From: an uncultured Paracoccaceae bacterium
Lineage (GTDB): Bacteria > Pseudomonadota > Alphaproteobacteria > Rhodobacterales > Rhodobacteraceae
Assembly (NCBI GenBank): GCA_947501555.1
Contig: CANMWG010000001.1
Location: 2,666,001 to 2,730,000, forward strand
Length of the DNA: 64,000 nucleotides
Reading direction: 5' to 3'
The notes under the pieces were generated by a model. The model was not told the origin of the DNA and did no database searches. It saw only the letters and a program-made list of their open reading frames with translations. Made by a program: the position numbers and the translations under genes. Shown here one piece after another: positions 46,712-54,931 of this stretch (position 1 is its first letter; every line of letters starts with the position of its first letter).

Positions 46712-47430
46712 GTCGCAAAAATCCCCGACAAAGTTGTCATCGCCGCATCAAGCTGCGCCGCATCCGTACCGCGCACGACGATGTTTGATCCGTAAACCCC
46801 GTCTTTTTGAAAGGGATAGGACCCGACAGACAGATCACTGTGGTTTTCAGCAAACGCCCCCAATGGCCCCGCGATATCCCCCTCACCCCGCACAACCCGC
46901 AGGCTCCGTGATAAAAGTGGCGCCCCCCCAACCAATGTGGGCAAGACGCTGGCGACCATGGCCCGGAACACAGACGGCACACCGGCCATCACATGCACAT
47001 TTTTGAGGGTGAACCCAGGCGCTGTACTGACTGGATTATCGATCAGGGTGGCCCCGTCAGGAATGCGGGCCATCCGCAGCCGCGCCGCATTCAGTTCCTG
47101 CCCGGACCGGTCATAATGCGCCTGCAATAGTGCGCGCGCGTCATCGCGCACATCGATAGAGGCTGCAAAGGCCGCGGCAATGCAATCGGCCGTGATATCA
47201 TCATGCGTTGGCCCAATTCCGCCACTGGTAAACACATGGTCAAATCCCGCAGAGAGCGCCTGCACAGCCGCCACAATGGCCGGGGCATCGTCGCTGACCA
47301 CGCGGACCTCTTTCAGATCCACCCCGATCTCAGTCAGCTGACCTGCAAGATGATGCATGTTCGCATCGCGGGTGCGCCCTGAGAGGATCTCATCCCCGAT
47401 CACAAGCATGGCAGCGGTTGGATTTGGCAT
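46708..47430 (-). CDS. CinA/MoaB-type molybdopterin-binding domain protein
   Basis: A 240-residue protein containing only the N-terminal COG1058 domain of CinA: 'AAMLVIGDEILSGRTRDANMHHLAGQL', 'VFTSGGIGPTHDDITADCIAAAF' and 'HVMAGVPSVFRAM'. The fold is that of MogA/MoaB molybdopterin-binding proteins; in CinA this domain has ADP-ribose/FAD pyrophosphatase-type activity. The C-terminal PncC amidase domain is absent, as in many alphaproteobacterial versions. ATG 47430 has AGGAG 7 nt upstream. It is divergent from sfsA. Confidence 0.88.
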   Translation of the reverse strand: MPNPTAAMLVIGDEILSGRTRDANMHHLAGQLTEIGVDLKEVRVVSDDAPAIVAAVQALSAGFDHVFTSGGIGPTHDDITADCIAAAFAASIDVRDDARALLQAHYDRSGQELNAARLRMARIPDGATLIDNPVSTAPGFTLKNVHVMAGVPSVFRAMVASVLPTLVGGAPLLSRSLRVVRGEGDIAGPLGAFAENHSDLSVGSYPFQKDGVYGSNIVVRGTDAAQLDAAMTTLSGIFAT

Positions 47431-47470
47431 TGGTATTCTCCTGTCTCGCGGCACAGGTTATAGGGCGTTT

Positions 47471-48172
47471 ATGGAATTTGCCACGCCCCTTATCCCCGCC
47501 CGCCTGATCCGACGCTACAAACGCTTTTTGGCGGATGTACAGCTGGAAGATGGGCGCGAAGTGACCGCCCATTGTGCCAACCCCGGATCGATGATGGGTT
47601 TGGCTCAACCCGGCACCAAAATTTGGCTTGAACCCAATGATGACCCTAAAAAGAAGCTGAAATTCGGCTGGCGCTTGGTAGATCATGAAAACGGGCATTT
47701 CACCGGTGTTGATACGTCAATTCCGAACAAGGCGATGAAAGCCGCCCTGCTGGCCCAAGAGGTACCCGGCCTACCGCCGTACAATCTGGTCCGGTCCGAG
47801 GTGAAATACGGCGAAAACAGCCGCATCGATTTCCTGCTCAGCGGAGACGGGCCCGATACCTATGTCGAGGTCAAAAGCGTCACCCTGTCGCGCAAGGCAG
47901 GTTTGGCTGAGTTCCCCGATAGCGTGACCGCACGCGGTGCGAAACACCTAGCGGAACTGTCCCAAATGGTCGCATCGGGACATAATGCTGTAATGTTCTA
48001 CTTGGTCCAGCGCACCGATTGTGAGGTGATGACTTTGGCTGCTGATCTTGATCCGACCTATGCGGCTGCCTTTGCCGCGGCCCGCGCTGCGGGGGTGACC
48101 GCACAGGCACAAGGGTGCAAAATCTCGCCGCTGGCGATCACATTGGATGCACCCATCCCGCTGCAGACCTAG
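47471..48172 (+). CDS. sfsA: SfsA-family DNA-binding/nuclease-fold protein
   Basis: A 233-residue protein of the SfsA (sugar fermentation stimulation) family. Family blocks include 'PARLIRRYKRFLADVQLEDG', 'CANPGSMMGL', 'SEVKYGENSRIDFLL' and the nuclease-like 'YVEVKSVTLS', then 'SVTARGAKHLAEL'. In E. coli SfsA overproduction affects maltose genes; its general role is unsettled. The start ATG 47471 fits the family; the frame extends upstream through the divergent gene. map lies 54 nt downstream. Confidence 0.92.
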   Translation: MEFATPLIPARLIRRYKRFLADVQLEDGREVTAHCANPGSMMGLAQPGTKIWLEPNDDPKKKLKFGWRLVDHENGHFTGVDTSIPNKAMKAALLAQEVPGLPPYNLVRSEVKYGENSRIDFLLSGDGPDTYVEVKSVTLSRKAGLAEFPDSVTARGAKHLAELSQMVASGHNAVMFYLVQRTDCEVMTLAADLDPTYAAAFAAARAAGVTAQAQGCKISPLAITLDAPIPLQT

Positions 48173-48226
48173 AACTCTGTTATTTTTTGACCTATGTCCA
48201 TCGTAATAGGGTAAAGGACGATCCCA

Positions 48227-49039
48227 TTGGAAACGAACAAAGGCCATTTGACCAAAGACGGTATCCGGATTTATCAGCCCGGTGACTTTGCAGGCATGGC
48301 AAAGGCAGGCGCACTTGCTGCGCAGATTCTGGATGATATCGCCGTGCATGTGGTCCCCGGTCAAACGACCGGCGAGATTGACCGTATCATCACGCAAATG
48401 GTGGATGATGCCGGTGCGACCTCGGCCACGATTGGCTACAAGGGCTACAAACACGCCAGCTGTATTTCGGTCAATCACGTTGTTTGCCATGGGATCCCCG
48501 GCGATAAAAAGCTCAAGGATGGCGATATCCTGAATATCGATGTGACCGTGATCGTCGATGGCTGGTTTGGCGATACAAGCCGGATGTATGTGGCAGGCAA
48601 CATGCCCCGCAAGGCCGCGCGTTTGGTCCAAGTCACCCATGATGCTCTGATGAAGGGGATTGAGGCGGCAAAACCCGGCAATACGTTTGGCGATATTGGT
48701 CACGCAATCCAGACATATGCCGAAAGCCACCGCATGTCCGTCGTCCGCGATTTCTGCGGTCATGGTTTGGGCCGTGTCTTTCACGCACCGCCAAATGTGC
48801 TGCACTATGGGCGTCCGGGGACCGGTGCGGTTTTGGAGGAAGGCATGTTCTTCACCATCGAACCGATGGTCAATCTGGGCCGGCCCGACACCAAGGTTCT
48901 GGCCGATGACTGGACCGCCGTCACCCGCGATAAATCGCTTTCAGCGCAGTTTGAGCATTCGATCGGCATCACCGCAGACGGCTGTGAGATCTTTACGCAG
49001 TCGCCCTCTGGACGGTTTCATCCGACATATTCCGCCTAG
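48227..49039 (+). CDS. map: Type I methionine aminopeptidase
   Basis: A 270-residue metalloprotease removing N-terminal Met from nascent proteins. Metal ligands are visible in 'LNIDVTVIVDGWFGDTSRMY' (two Asp), 'GHGLGRVFHAPP' (His), 'FFTIEPMVNLG' (Glu) and 'AQFEHSIGI' (Glu). The start is TTG 48227 with AAAGGA about 10 nt upstream; this gives the 'NKGHLTKDGIRIY' N-terminus usual in Rhodobacteraceae. It follows sfsA. Confidence 0.95.
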   Translation: METNKGHLTKDGIRIYQPGDFAGMAKAGALAAQILDDIAVHVVPGQTTGEIDRIITQMVDDAGATSATIGYKGYKHASCISVNHVVCHGIPGDKKLKDGDILNIDVTVIVDGWFGDTSRMYVAGNMPRKAARLVQVTHDALMKGIEAAKPGNTFGDIGHAIQTYAESHRMSVVRDFCGHGLGRVFHAPPNVLHYGRPGTGAVLEEGMFFTIEPMVNLGRPDTKVLADDWTAVTRDKSLSAQFEHSIGITADGCEIFTQSPSGRFHPTYSA

Positions 49040-49150
49040 TCAGCACAAAGTTTTTGCGAATGACTTGCAACTGAGGCTTTGCACCCCCATATACGAGATG
49101 TCGCTAGCGGCGGCACCCCCCCTTCCATTTAAAGCGAAAGGATGCATCCA

Positions 49151-50182
49151 ATGCACCTGATCAAGCACGCCGCCTTTGTGGCCGCCTTTAGTCTCACCGC
49201 GACCTCCGCCCTCGCCCAAGAGGTCACACTGCGCTTTCAGCACTTCGTCTCGCCTGCCAGCGCCAACCCGACCTATTTTATGCAGCCCTGGGCCGACGCG
49301 ATCGAAGAACAGTCCGATGGCCGCATCAAGGTCGAGCTTTATCCGTTTATGCAATTGGGCGGCGCTGCGCCAAACCAATATGACCTGATCCGCGATGGCG
49401 CGATTGATGGCGGCTGGGTGATCCCCGGCTATCAGCCCAATCGGTTTCCCGAAGCTGAGGCCATGGAACTACCCTTCATGACCACAAAGTCGGGCGAGGA
49501 AGCGAGTGCCGCCGCCTGGACCTTTACCCAGGAATACTTGATGGATGACTTCGCCGACGTGCATGTCATTGCCGCCCATATGCACGGCCCCGGCATCGTC
49601 CACAAACGCGGAGACGCCATCAGTACGGTCGAGGATTTCGCGGGGCTCAAGCTGCGCGGCCCGTCACGGCCTGCGACCTTACTGCTCGAAGAACTGGGCG
49701 CAACCCCCTTGGGCATGCCTGTGCCGCAATTCCCAGAGGCCCTGTCAAAGGGTGTTGTGGATGGCGGGGTGATCACTTGGGAAATGTCCCCCTCGCTGAA
49801 GCTGAACGAGCTGACCGATAGCCACACGGATGTAGCCGGTGATCGTGCGCTCTATAACCTCTATTTCATCTGGGCGATGAACAAGGACGTCTATGAGGGC
49901 ATGCCCGATGACCTGCGCGCCATCATTGACGCGAATTCAGGTATGATGGCCAGCCGATGGGCAGGGCGTGCGCATGATACAGGCGATGTGATCGGACGTG
50001 ATCTGATGGCTGCCGATGGCAATGAGATCGCCCAATTATCCGTGGCCGAAACAGCACGCATCCAAACACTGGGCGAAACGGTGACGGCCAATTGGATCGC
50101 TGAGATGGATGCCAAAGGCTATGACGGGGCCGCATTGGTCGAAGCCGCACAGTCGGCAGTGGATGAAAATCAGGTCCCGTAA
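49151..50182 (+). CDS. dctP: TRAP transporter solute-binding protein (DctP family)
   Basis: A 343-residue periplasmic protein with a signal peptide ('HLIKHAAFVAAFSLTATSALA'), then a DctP domain ('VTLRFQHFVSPASANPTYFMQPWADAIEEQSDGRIKVEL'-type start). The substrate-clamp Arg region 'DFAGLKLRGPSRPATLLLEELGATPLGMPVPQFPEALSKGVVDG' and 'YFIWAMNKDVY' are present. It should bind an organic acid, but no DctQ/DctM membrane genes follow, so it is an orphan or part of a distant system. Second ATG 49151 is chosen because AAAGG is 9 nt upstream. Confidence 0.92.
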   Translation: MHLIKHAAFVAAFSLTATSALAQEVTLRFQHFVSPASANPTYFMQPWADAIEEQSDGRIKVELYPFMQLGGAAPNQYDLIRDGAIDGGWVIPGYQPNRFPEAEAMELPFMTTKSGEEASAAAWTFTQEYLMDDFADVHVIAAHMHGPGIVHKRGDAISTVEDFAGLKLRGPSRPATLLLEELGATPLGMPVPQFPEALSKGVVDGGVITWEMSPSLKLNELTDSHTDVAGDRALYNLYFIWAMNKDVYEGMPDDLRAIIDANSGMMASRWAGRAHDTGDVIGRDLMAADGNEIAQLSVAETARIQTLGETVTANWIAEMDAKGYDGAALVEAAQSAVDENQVP

Positions 50183-50247
50183 ACCACCATTAGGGCGTGC
50201 ACCAATGCTTTTGTGAGTAAGAAAAATGGATATCATCTGTTTCTTTG

Positions 50248-51339
50248 ATGCGTTATGCAGTCACGATGAGTACTTCTGAAAACAGTTCTGACGGACTGCG
50301 CGCCCGTCCCTATCCTACTAGCCTTACGCAGTATCGGTTTGCGATAGCTTGTGGCGTTATTTCACTCTGTGCTTTCACAATTCTGATCCTGCGTGTGCCA
50401 GATGTTTTAGCCTTTTTTTGGCCCATTATCGGAACCTATGGACGGGGTGTTGTCTCTGTGTTGTCGGCATTGATGATGGTGCATTTCGTTGTCTGCCTTT
50501 TGATCCAACTGCGGAAAAATGGTGGGGCGACCGGCGCTGAAAAGACCGCTTGGTATGGAACGTACTTCAGGCAGCTTCCCTTGATCAACATCATCAGCGC
50601 GACAGCCGCGCTGATCCTGACCACCACAAGTTTTACAGTACATAAAGGTGCTGCCATCGGTGCAGCTGGGTACCACTATGATGCGGCGCTTATTGCATGG
50701 GATCGCATGATTTTTGCAGGAAACGACGCCTGGACGCTGACACATCGCTTGATCCCATCAGAGACCGTCACGCAATGGATTGACTTCCTCTACCATCCTG
50801 CGTTTTTTCCAATGTTGATTGGCTATTTATTATGTATCAACCTGCAAGGTCTGCAAACCTTGCGGCAGACATATATGATTTCTTATCTCGCAAGTTTCGT
50901 CATCATTGGCATGGTTTCCGCAGGTGCGTTGCATTCAGCGGGGCCGCTCTTTGACGGTGTCATTTTTGGGGACGGCAGCACATTTAACCCTTTGATTGAT
51001 AGGCTACGAGCACAATTCGACGCTGGCAGTGGGCCGCAAACCTCAACTTTGATCCGCGCGTACCTCATCAACCTCAATCAAGCGGACGAGATTAAGATGG
51101 GGGCTGGGATTTCCGCAATGCCGTCGATGCACATTGTCTTGGCATTTCTATGGGTTTTCCCCGCATGGCACATTCACCGCTTTCTGGGCTTGTTTATGAC
51201 GCTTTACGGCATGGTGATTTGGTTTGGGTCTGTGCATCTAGGCTGGCACTATTTTGTTGATGGTCTTGTGGCCTTGATAATGATTAGCGCCATTTGGTAT
51301 TGTTCCGGGCGGCTGATGGGGCTTTACGGCAAGGCCTAG
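50248..51339 (+). CDS. PAP2-superfamily membrane protein
   Basis: About 363 residues with six or more membrane helices. The C-terminal half carries the PAP2_3-type phosphatase motifs 'GISAMPSMHIVLAFLWV' (P-S-x-H) and 'SVHLGWHYFVDGLVAL' (H-x-x-x-D), as in inositolphosphorylceramide synthases and lipid phosphatases; the classical N-terminal K-x(6)-RP motif is not obvious. The gene is A+T-richer than its neighbours. Start ATG 50248 or 50266. Its stop overlaps the converging ispB-like stop (shared CTAG). It probably acts on a lipid phosphate in the membrane. Confidence 0.8.
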   Translation: MRYAVTMSTSENSSDGLRARPYPTSLTQYRFAIACGVISLCAFTILILRVPDVLAFFWPIIGTYGRGVVSVLSALMMVHFVVCLLIQLRKNGGATGAEKTAWYGTYFRQLPLINIISATAALILTTTSFTVHKGAAIGAAGYHYDAALIAWDRMIFAGNDAWTLTHRLIPSETVTQWIDFLYHPAFFPMLIGYLLCINLQGLQTLRQTYMISYLASFVIIGMVSAGALHSAGPLFDGVIFGDGSTFNPLIDRLRAQFDAGSGPQTSTLIRAYLINLNQADEIKMGAGISAMPSMHIVLAFLWVFPAWHIHRFLGLFMTLYGMVIWFGSVHLGWHYFVDGLVALIMISAIWYCSGRLMGLYGKA

Positions 51340-52349
51340 GTAATGCGGGCCACGACGTAATCCGCCAATTCAACCAACATCGTTTTCAGCGGATGATCGG
51401 GGACCACGTTAAGCGCTGCTTTCGCCTTATCAGCCCAAGCAATCGCATCCATCCGTGTGCTTTCCATCGTACCATGTTTGGCAAGCAGGCCAATCGCGTG
51501 GTCAAGATCACCACCCTCTTGCTTACCCTTCTGGATCGTGCGCAACCAGAAGTCCCGCTCGGCAGGATCGGCTTTTGCGACAGCCCTGATCACAGGCAGG
51601 GTCAACTTCCGTTCGCGGAAATCATCGCCAACATTTTTACCAGTGGCCTTTGTCCCACCATAGTCCAGCAGGTCATCGACAATCTGAAACGCAATGCCCA
51701 GCGCATCACCGTAGTCAAACAAAGCCTGCTTTGTTGGCGCGTCTTGGCCTGCAATTTCACCACCCACTTCCATGGCCGCTGAAAACAGCGCAGCCGTCTT
51801 GCCGCGCACAACTTGAATATAGATGTCCTCGGTCGTTGCCAGATCGCTGGCTGCGGTCAATTGCAAAACCTCGCCTTCAGCAATGGTGGCGGCGGCATTT
51901 GCCAGAATATCCAGCACGCGCATTGAACCCGTTTCAACCATCAGTTGGAAAGATCTGGCAAAAAGATAGTCGCCGACCAAAACGCTTGATGTATTGTCCC
52001 AAAGCAGGTTCGCCGTTGGGCGGCCACGTCGTTGGCTACTTTCATCCACCACATCATCATGCAACAAGGTCGCTGTGTGAATAAACTCAACCGTAGCCGC
52101 CAGATGGACGTGATAAGGCCCGTCATAGCCACACATCCGCGCAGCCGCCAAGGTCAGCATGGGACGCAAGCGCTTGCCACCTGCCTCGACCAGGTGCGCA
52201 GTGACTTCAGGAATGCGAGGCGCATGCTCTGACGCCATCCGCGCCCGGATCATGTCGTTCACAGCAGTTAGATCATCAGCCAAAAACGCAGCAAGTTGTT
52301 CGTGCGGTTTGGTGGCAGCAGCGTCGAGGCTCATTAAAGTTTCCGTCAT
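51336..52349 (-). CDS. All-trans polyprenyl diphosphate synthase (ubiquinone side chain)
   Basis: A 337-residue trans-prenyltransferase related to octaprenyl/decaprenyl synthases (IspB/DdsA). The two Asp-rich motifs are 'LLHDDVVDES' and 'IVDDLLDYGG', with 'GGKRLRPML' binding isopentenyl diphosphate. Roseobacters make ubiquinone-10, so decaprenyl synthesis is likely, but chain length cannot be read here. Start ATG 52349 is uncertain; 52361 and 52334 are alternatives. It is divergent from the DUF2007 gene. Confidence 0.92.
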   Translation of the reverse strand: MTETLMSLDAAATKPHEQLAAFLADDLTAVNDMIRARMASEHAPRIPEVTAHLVEAGGKRLRPMLTLAAARMCGYDGPYHVHLAATVEFIHTATLLHDDVVDESSQRRGRPTANLLWDNTSSVLVGDYLFARSFQLMVETGSMRVLDILANAAATIAEGEVLQLTAASDLATTEDIYIQVVRGKTAALFSAAMEVGGEIAGQDAPTKQALFDYGDALGIAFQIVDDLLDYGGTKATGKNVGDDFRERKLTLPVIRAVAKADPAERDFWLRTIQKGKQEGGDLDHAIGLLAKHGTMESTRMDAIAWADKAKAALNVVPDHPLKTMLVELADYVVARIT

Positions 52350-52389
52350 GTGAATAGACAAGGACCGCGCCCCGTCTTAGGTCTGTGAT

Positions 52390-52608
52390 ATGAAAGAGCT
52401 TTTGCGCACCAACGACCCGACTGTCATCGCCTTTGCAACCGCCCTGTTGGACAGCGAGGGTATAGACTGGTTCACCTTCGACGTAAATATGAGCGTGCTT
52501 GAAGGCAGCATAGGCATTATGCCGCGTCGGCTGATGGTCCTGGACCGGGATTTGTTCATGGCAGAAGCGATTATGCGCGATGGCGAGATTGATTTAGGCC
52601 GTGACTGA
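52390..52608 (+). CDS. DUF2007-family small protein
   Basis: A 72-residue protein beginning 'KELLRTNDPTVIAFATALLDSEGIDWFTFD', the conserved block of DUF2007 ('putative prokaryotic signal transducing protein'), and ending 'RRLMVLDRDLFMAEAIM'. The fold is a small alpha/beta unit; function unknown. Its last codons overlap the GTG start of the following methyltransferase, a conserved pairing in Rhodobacterales as I recall. Confidence 0.85.
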   Translation: MKELLRTNDPTVIAFATALLDSEGIDWFTFDVNMSVLEGSIGIMPRRLMVLDRDLFMAEAIMRDGEIDLGRD

Positions 52609-53356
52609 GCAGCTGACCCATGATGATTTTCTGGGCGGCAAGGTCAAAGTCTGGCAACCTAAAACTGGCTACCGTGCCGGCGTAGACCCGGTTCTGTTGG
52701 CCGCTTTCATCCAAGCCAAACCAGATCAGTCCATCCTGGAACTGGGGTGCGGCGTTGGGGTCGCGTCGCTTTGCCTTTCGGCCCGTGTGCCTAGTGTCAA
52801 ACTGACCGGGGTCGAGGTACAGGCAAACTATGCTGCATTAGCCCAAAAGAATGCCGAAGCGAATGGCGTTCCCTTTGATGTCATCACCGCCGACCTGCGC
52901 CAACTTCCAAACGATATCCGTCAGCGCCGTTTTCATCATGTGATCATGAACCCACCCTATTTTGACCGGGCAGCAGGCACGCCGTCTGATGACCTGGGCC
53001 GCGACACCGCCCTTGGCGGCGACACACCTCTTGCGGATTGGCTCGACATCGGGACACGCCGCTTGGCGCCCAAAGGTTACCTGAGTTTGATCCAGCGAAT
53101 GGAGCGACTTCCGGAGGTTCTGACAATCCTGCAAAGACGGCTTGGATCCGTGGTTGTGATGCCCGTGGCCGGGCGTGAAGGTCGGGCACCGGAACTGTTT
53201 TTGCTACAGGCTCGCCAAGAAGGTCGCGCTGCGTTTCGGATGACACCCACCTTGGTTATGCATGCCGGAAAGACCCATCAGGGCGATCAGGAAAGCTACA
53301 CAGCTCAAGTGAACGACATTTTGCGAAACGGCGCTGAATTACCCATTGGCCTTTAA
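52601..53356 (+). CDS. tRNA1(Val) A37 N6-methyltransferase-like (YfiC/TrmN6)
   Basis: A 251-residue SAM-dependent N6-adenine methyltransferase of COG4123. SAM motif 'ILELGCGVGVASLCLSARV' and the catalytic 'VIMNPPYF' (NPPY) motif are clear, and the N-terminal 'GGKVKVWQPKTGYRAGVDPVLLAAF' block is diagnostic of the YfiC group, which modifies A37 of tRNA-Val in E. coli. The start is GTG 52601, overlapping the DUF2007 gene by 8 nt. Confidence 0.88.
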   Translation: MTEQLTHDDFLGGKVKVWQPKTGYRAGVDPVLLAAFIQAKPDQSILELGCGVGVASLCLSARVPSVKLTGVEVQANYAALAQKNAEANGVPFDVITADLRQLPNDIRQRRFHHVIMNPPYFDRAAGTPSDDLGRDTALGGDTPLADWLDIGTRRLAPKGYLSLIQRMERLPEVLTILQRRLGSVVVMPVAGREGRAPELFLLQARQEGRAAFRMTPTLVMHAGKTHQGDQESYTAQVNDILRNGAELPIGL

Positions 53357-53473
53357 TCTTTTGGCAAGATTTGTGACGCAACCTTTGATTAAGGTGGATT
53401 GCTGCCGTGCAGCGTGACACCGACCATGTTCTGTGATGATATAAAATCACGCACACATCAGAGGAGGACGACC

Positions 53474-53641
53474 ATGAGCTTGAGTTCACATTTGCAGGAA
53501 CTGAAGAAGAAGCACCAATCCCTCTCGGACTCTGTTGAAGTCCTTCAACGCAGTCCTGCGACTGACGATCTCGAAATCGCAAAGTTGAAGAAGAAAAAGC
53601 TGATGATCAAGGAAGAGATCACACGGCTAAGCGCGCACTAG
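53474..53641 (+). CDS. YdcH-like small coiled-coil protein (DUF465)
   Basis: A 55-residue helical, Lys-rich protein. 'HLQELKKKHQSLSDSVEVLQRSPATDDLEIAKLKKKKLMIKEEITRL' is the standard DUF465/YdcH antiparallel hairpin. ATG 53474 has GAGGAGG about 7 nt upstream. These abundant cytosolic peptides have no assigned function. It converges with the LysR gene across a hairpin at 53653. Confidence 0.9.
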   Translation: MSLSSHLQELKKKHQSLSDSVEVLQRSPATDDLEIAKLKKKKLMIKEEITRLSAH

Positions 53642-53652
53642 ACGATGCAGAT

Positions 53653-53677
53653 GGCATTGGCGGGTCCCGCCAATGCC
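53653..53677. terminator. Bidirectional hairpin between ydcH-like and lysR genes
   Basis: GGCATTGGCGG-GTC-CCGCCAATGCC, an 11-bp perfect stem with a 3-nt loop between two convergent genes. It touches the LysR stop codon. T tracts are lacking on both sides. Confidence 0.6.
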
Positions 53678-54621
53678 TAGCCAGGTAAATCACCAACCCG
53701 AACCAACCGTCTTTCGCTTTCAAAGCGGTCGGACATAGCCACCTCGTGCTTGACCCAGTCACGAAATGCCTTGATGTGAGGGCGATTTTCATGCCCATGC
53801 GGGCACACAATCCGAAATTGTGCGTCGGCGATCAGCCCTAATGCAAACGGAGCGACAAGTTGTCCCGCTTCTAAGGCGCGCGTGGCAAGCGTGATCCGTC
53901 CTAACACAACACCTGCGCCGGACATGGCCGCATCCAACGCGTGATCTGCATGGGAAAACCGTAGTCCGTGTTCTGTGTCTGCTTTTACCCCAGCAACAGA
54001 GCACCATGATGTCCAATCCCACTTCATTTTCATAAAAGCGATTGAATCGTCATGGATCAACGTCGCGTTACCCAAGTCTTGCGGCGATTTCATAGCCTTG
54101 GCCATCTCGGGCGTCATCATGGGCGTCAACCATTCAACGCCAAGTGGTTCTGCGAACAGCCCCTCGGCAACGTCGCGTCCAAAACGGATGGCCACATCTA
54201 CCTCGTCCCGATAAAAATCAGCGATCTTAAGACCGGCGTTAAAACGCAATTCGATCTCGGGGTGGTCTTGCGCGAACTTATATAGGCGCGGAGCCAACCA
54301 TTTTGACGTAAATGCAGGGCCAGCCGTGATTGTCAGAACACCGCTATCGTTCAGCCGTTTTGTATTGCGCCATGCGGTCGACAGCGTCGCGAAGGCATCT
54401 GTTGTACCGGGCGCAAGCGCGCGACCTGCCTCAGTCAGTTCAACCGCACGGTTCAACCGACGAAAGACAGGGATGCCCAAATCTGCCTCTAACGCTTTGA
54501 TTTGATAAGACAACGCGGCAGGCGTGACGTTCAGTTCTGCCGCCGCTTTGGCAAATGACATATGCCGGGCCGCCGCCTCAAAGGCGCGCAAGGCCGTCAA
54601 TGGAGGTAGTCTCTCACTCAT
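53677..54621 (-). CDS. LysR-family regulator, GcvA-like
   Basis: A 314-residue LTTR that begins 'LPPLTALRAFEAAARHMSFAKAAAELNVTPAALSYQIKALE', the GcvA-type signature, then 'FRRLNRAVELTEAGRAL'. The effector domain includes 'LTITAGPAFTSKWLAPRLYKF' and 'EVDVAIRFGRD'. GcvA-like LTTRs are numerous in roseobacters and the target is not evident; a 36-codon ORF starts 111 nt away on the other strand and could be its target. Confidence 0.9.
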   Translation of the reverse strand: MSERLPPLTALRAFEAAARHMSFAKAAAELNVTPAALSYQIKALEADLGIPVFRRLNRAVELTEAGRALAPGTTDAFATLSTAWRNTKRLNDSGVLTITAGPAFTSKWLAPRLYKFAQDHPEIELRFNAGLKIADFYRDEVDVAIRFGRDVAEGLFAEPLGVEWLTPMMTPEMAKAMKSPQDLGNATLIHDDSIAFMKMKWDWTSWCSVAGVKADTEHGLRFSHADHALDAAMSGAGVVLGRITLATRALEAGQLVAPFALGLIADAQFRIVCPHGHENRPHIKAFRDWVKHEVAMSDRFESERRLVRVGDLPG

Positions 54622-54732
54622 GCCTCAGATTAATACAGCTTAACCGAAGCCATAGGAAGTCTCGTTTGTCGCCCCGCATTTCAAGGCGCATATTGAGCTC
54701 AGAAAGTCACCTCGCCTCAAAGGATTTGAACG

Positions 54733-54843
54733 ATGCTAGAAACGACTACAAATGCAAAGATCCGTGAAGGCTTCCAACGGGCACATGAACATCGCGGAGA
54801 AGCCCTGCGCGCAGCCATTCGCTGGCTCAGAAAACGCCGCTAA
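54733..54843 (+). CDS. Putative 36-residue Arg-rich small protein
   Basis: ATG 54733 to TAA 54843. AAAGGA lies 8 nt upstream and a perfect terminator lies 37 nt downstream, so it has full expression signals. The product is a basic amphipathic helix: 'NAKIREGFQRAHEHRGEALRAAIRWLRKRR' ends in seven or more Arg/Lys. Small proteins with an 'AHxxRxxAL...W' pattern occur in Rhodobacterales, as far as I recall, but no function is known. It is divergent from the GcvA-like gene. Confidence 0.5.
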   Translation: MLETTTNAKIREGFQRAHEHRGEALRAAIRWLRKRR

Positions 54844-54880
54844 GAATTCGCTCCGGAGGCCAAACCAGCATCCGAACGAA

Positions 54881-54909
54881 AAGGGCCGCGCCTGATCAGC
54901 GCGGCCCTT
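54881..54909. terminator. Perfect bidirectional hairpin terminator
   Basis: AAGGGCCGCGC-CTGATCA-GCGCGGCCCTT, an 11-bp perfect stem between the 36-codon ORF (+) and phaB (-). On both strands the stem ends in A/T, giving a modest T tract. Confidence 0.85.
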
Positions 54910-54931
54910 GCTATTGCAAACGGATATCCGC

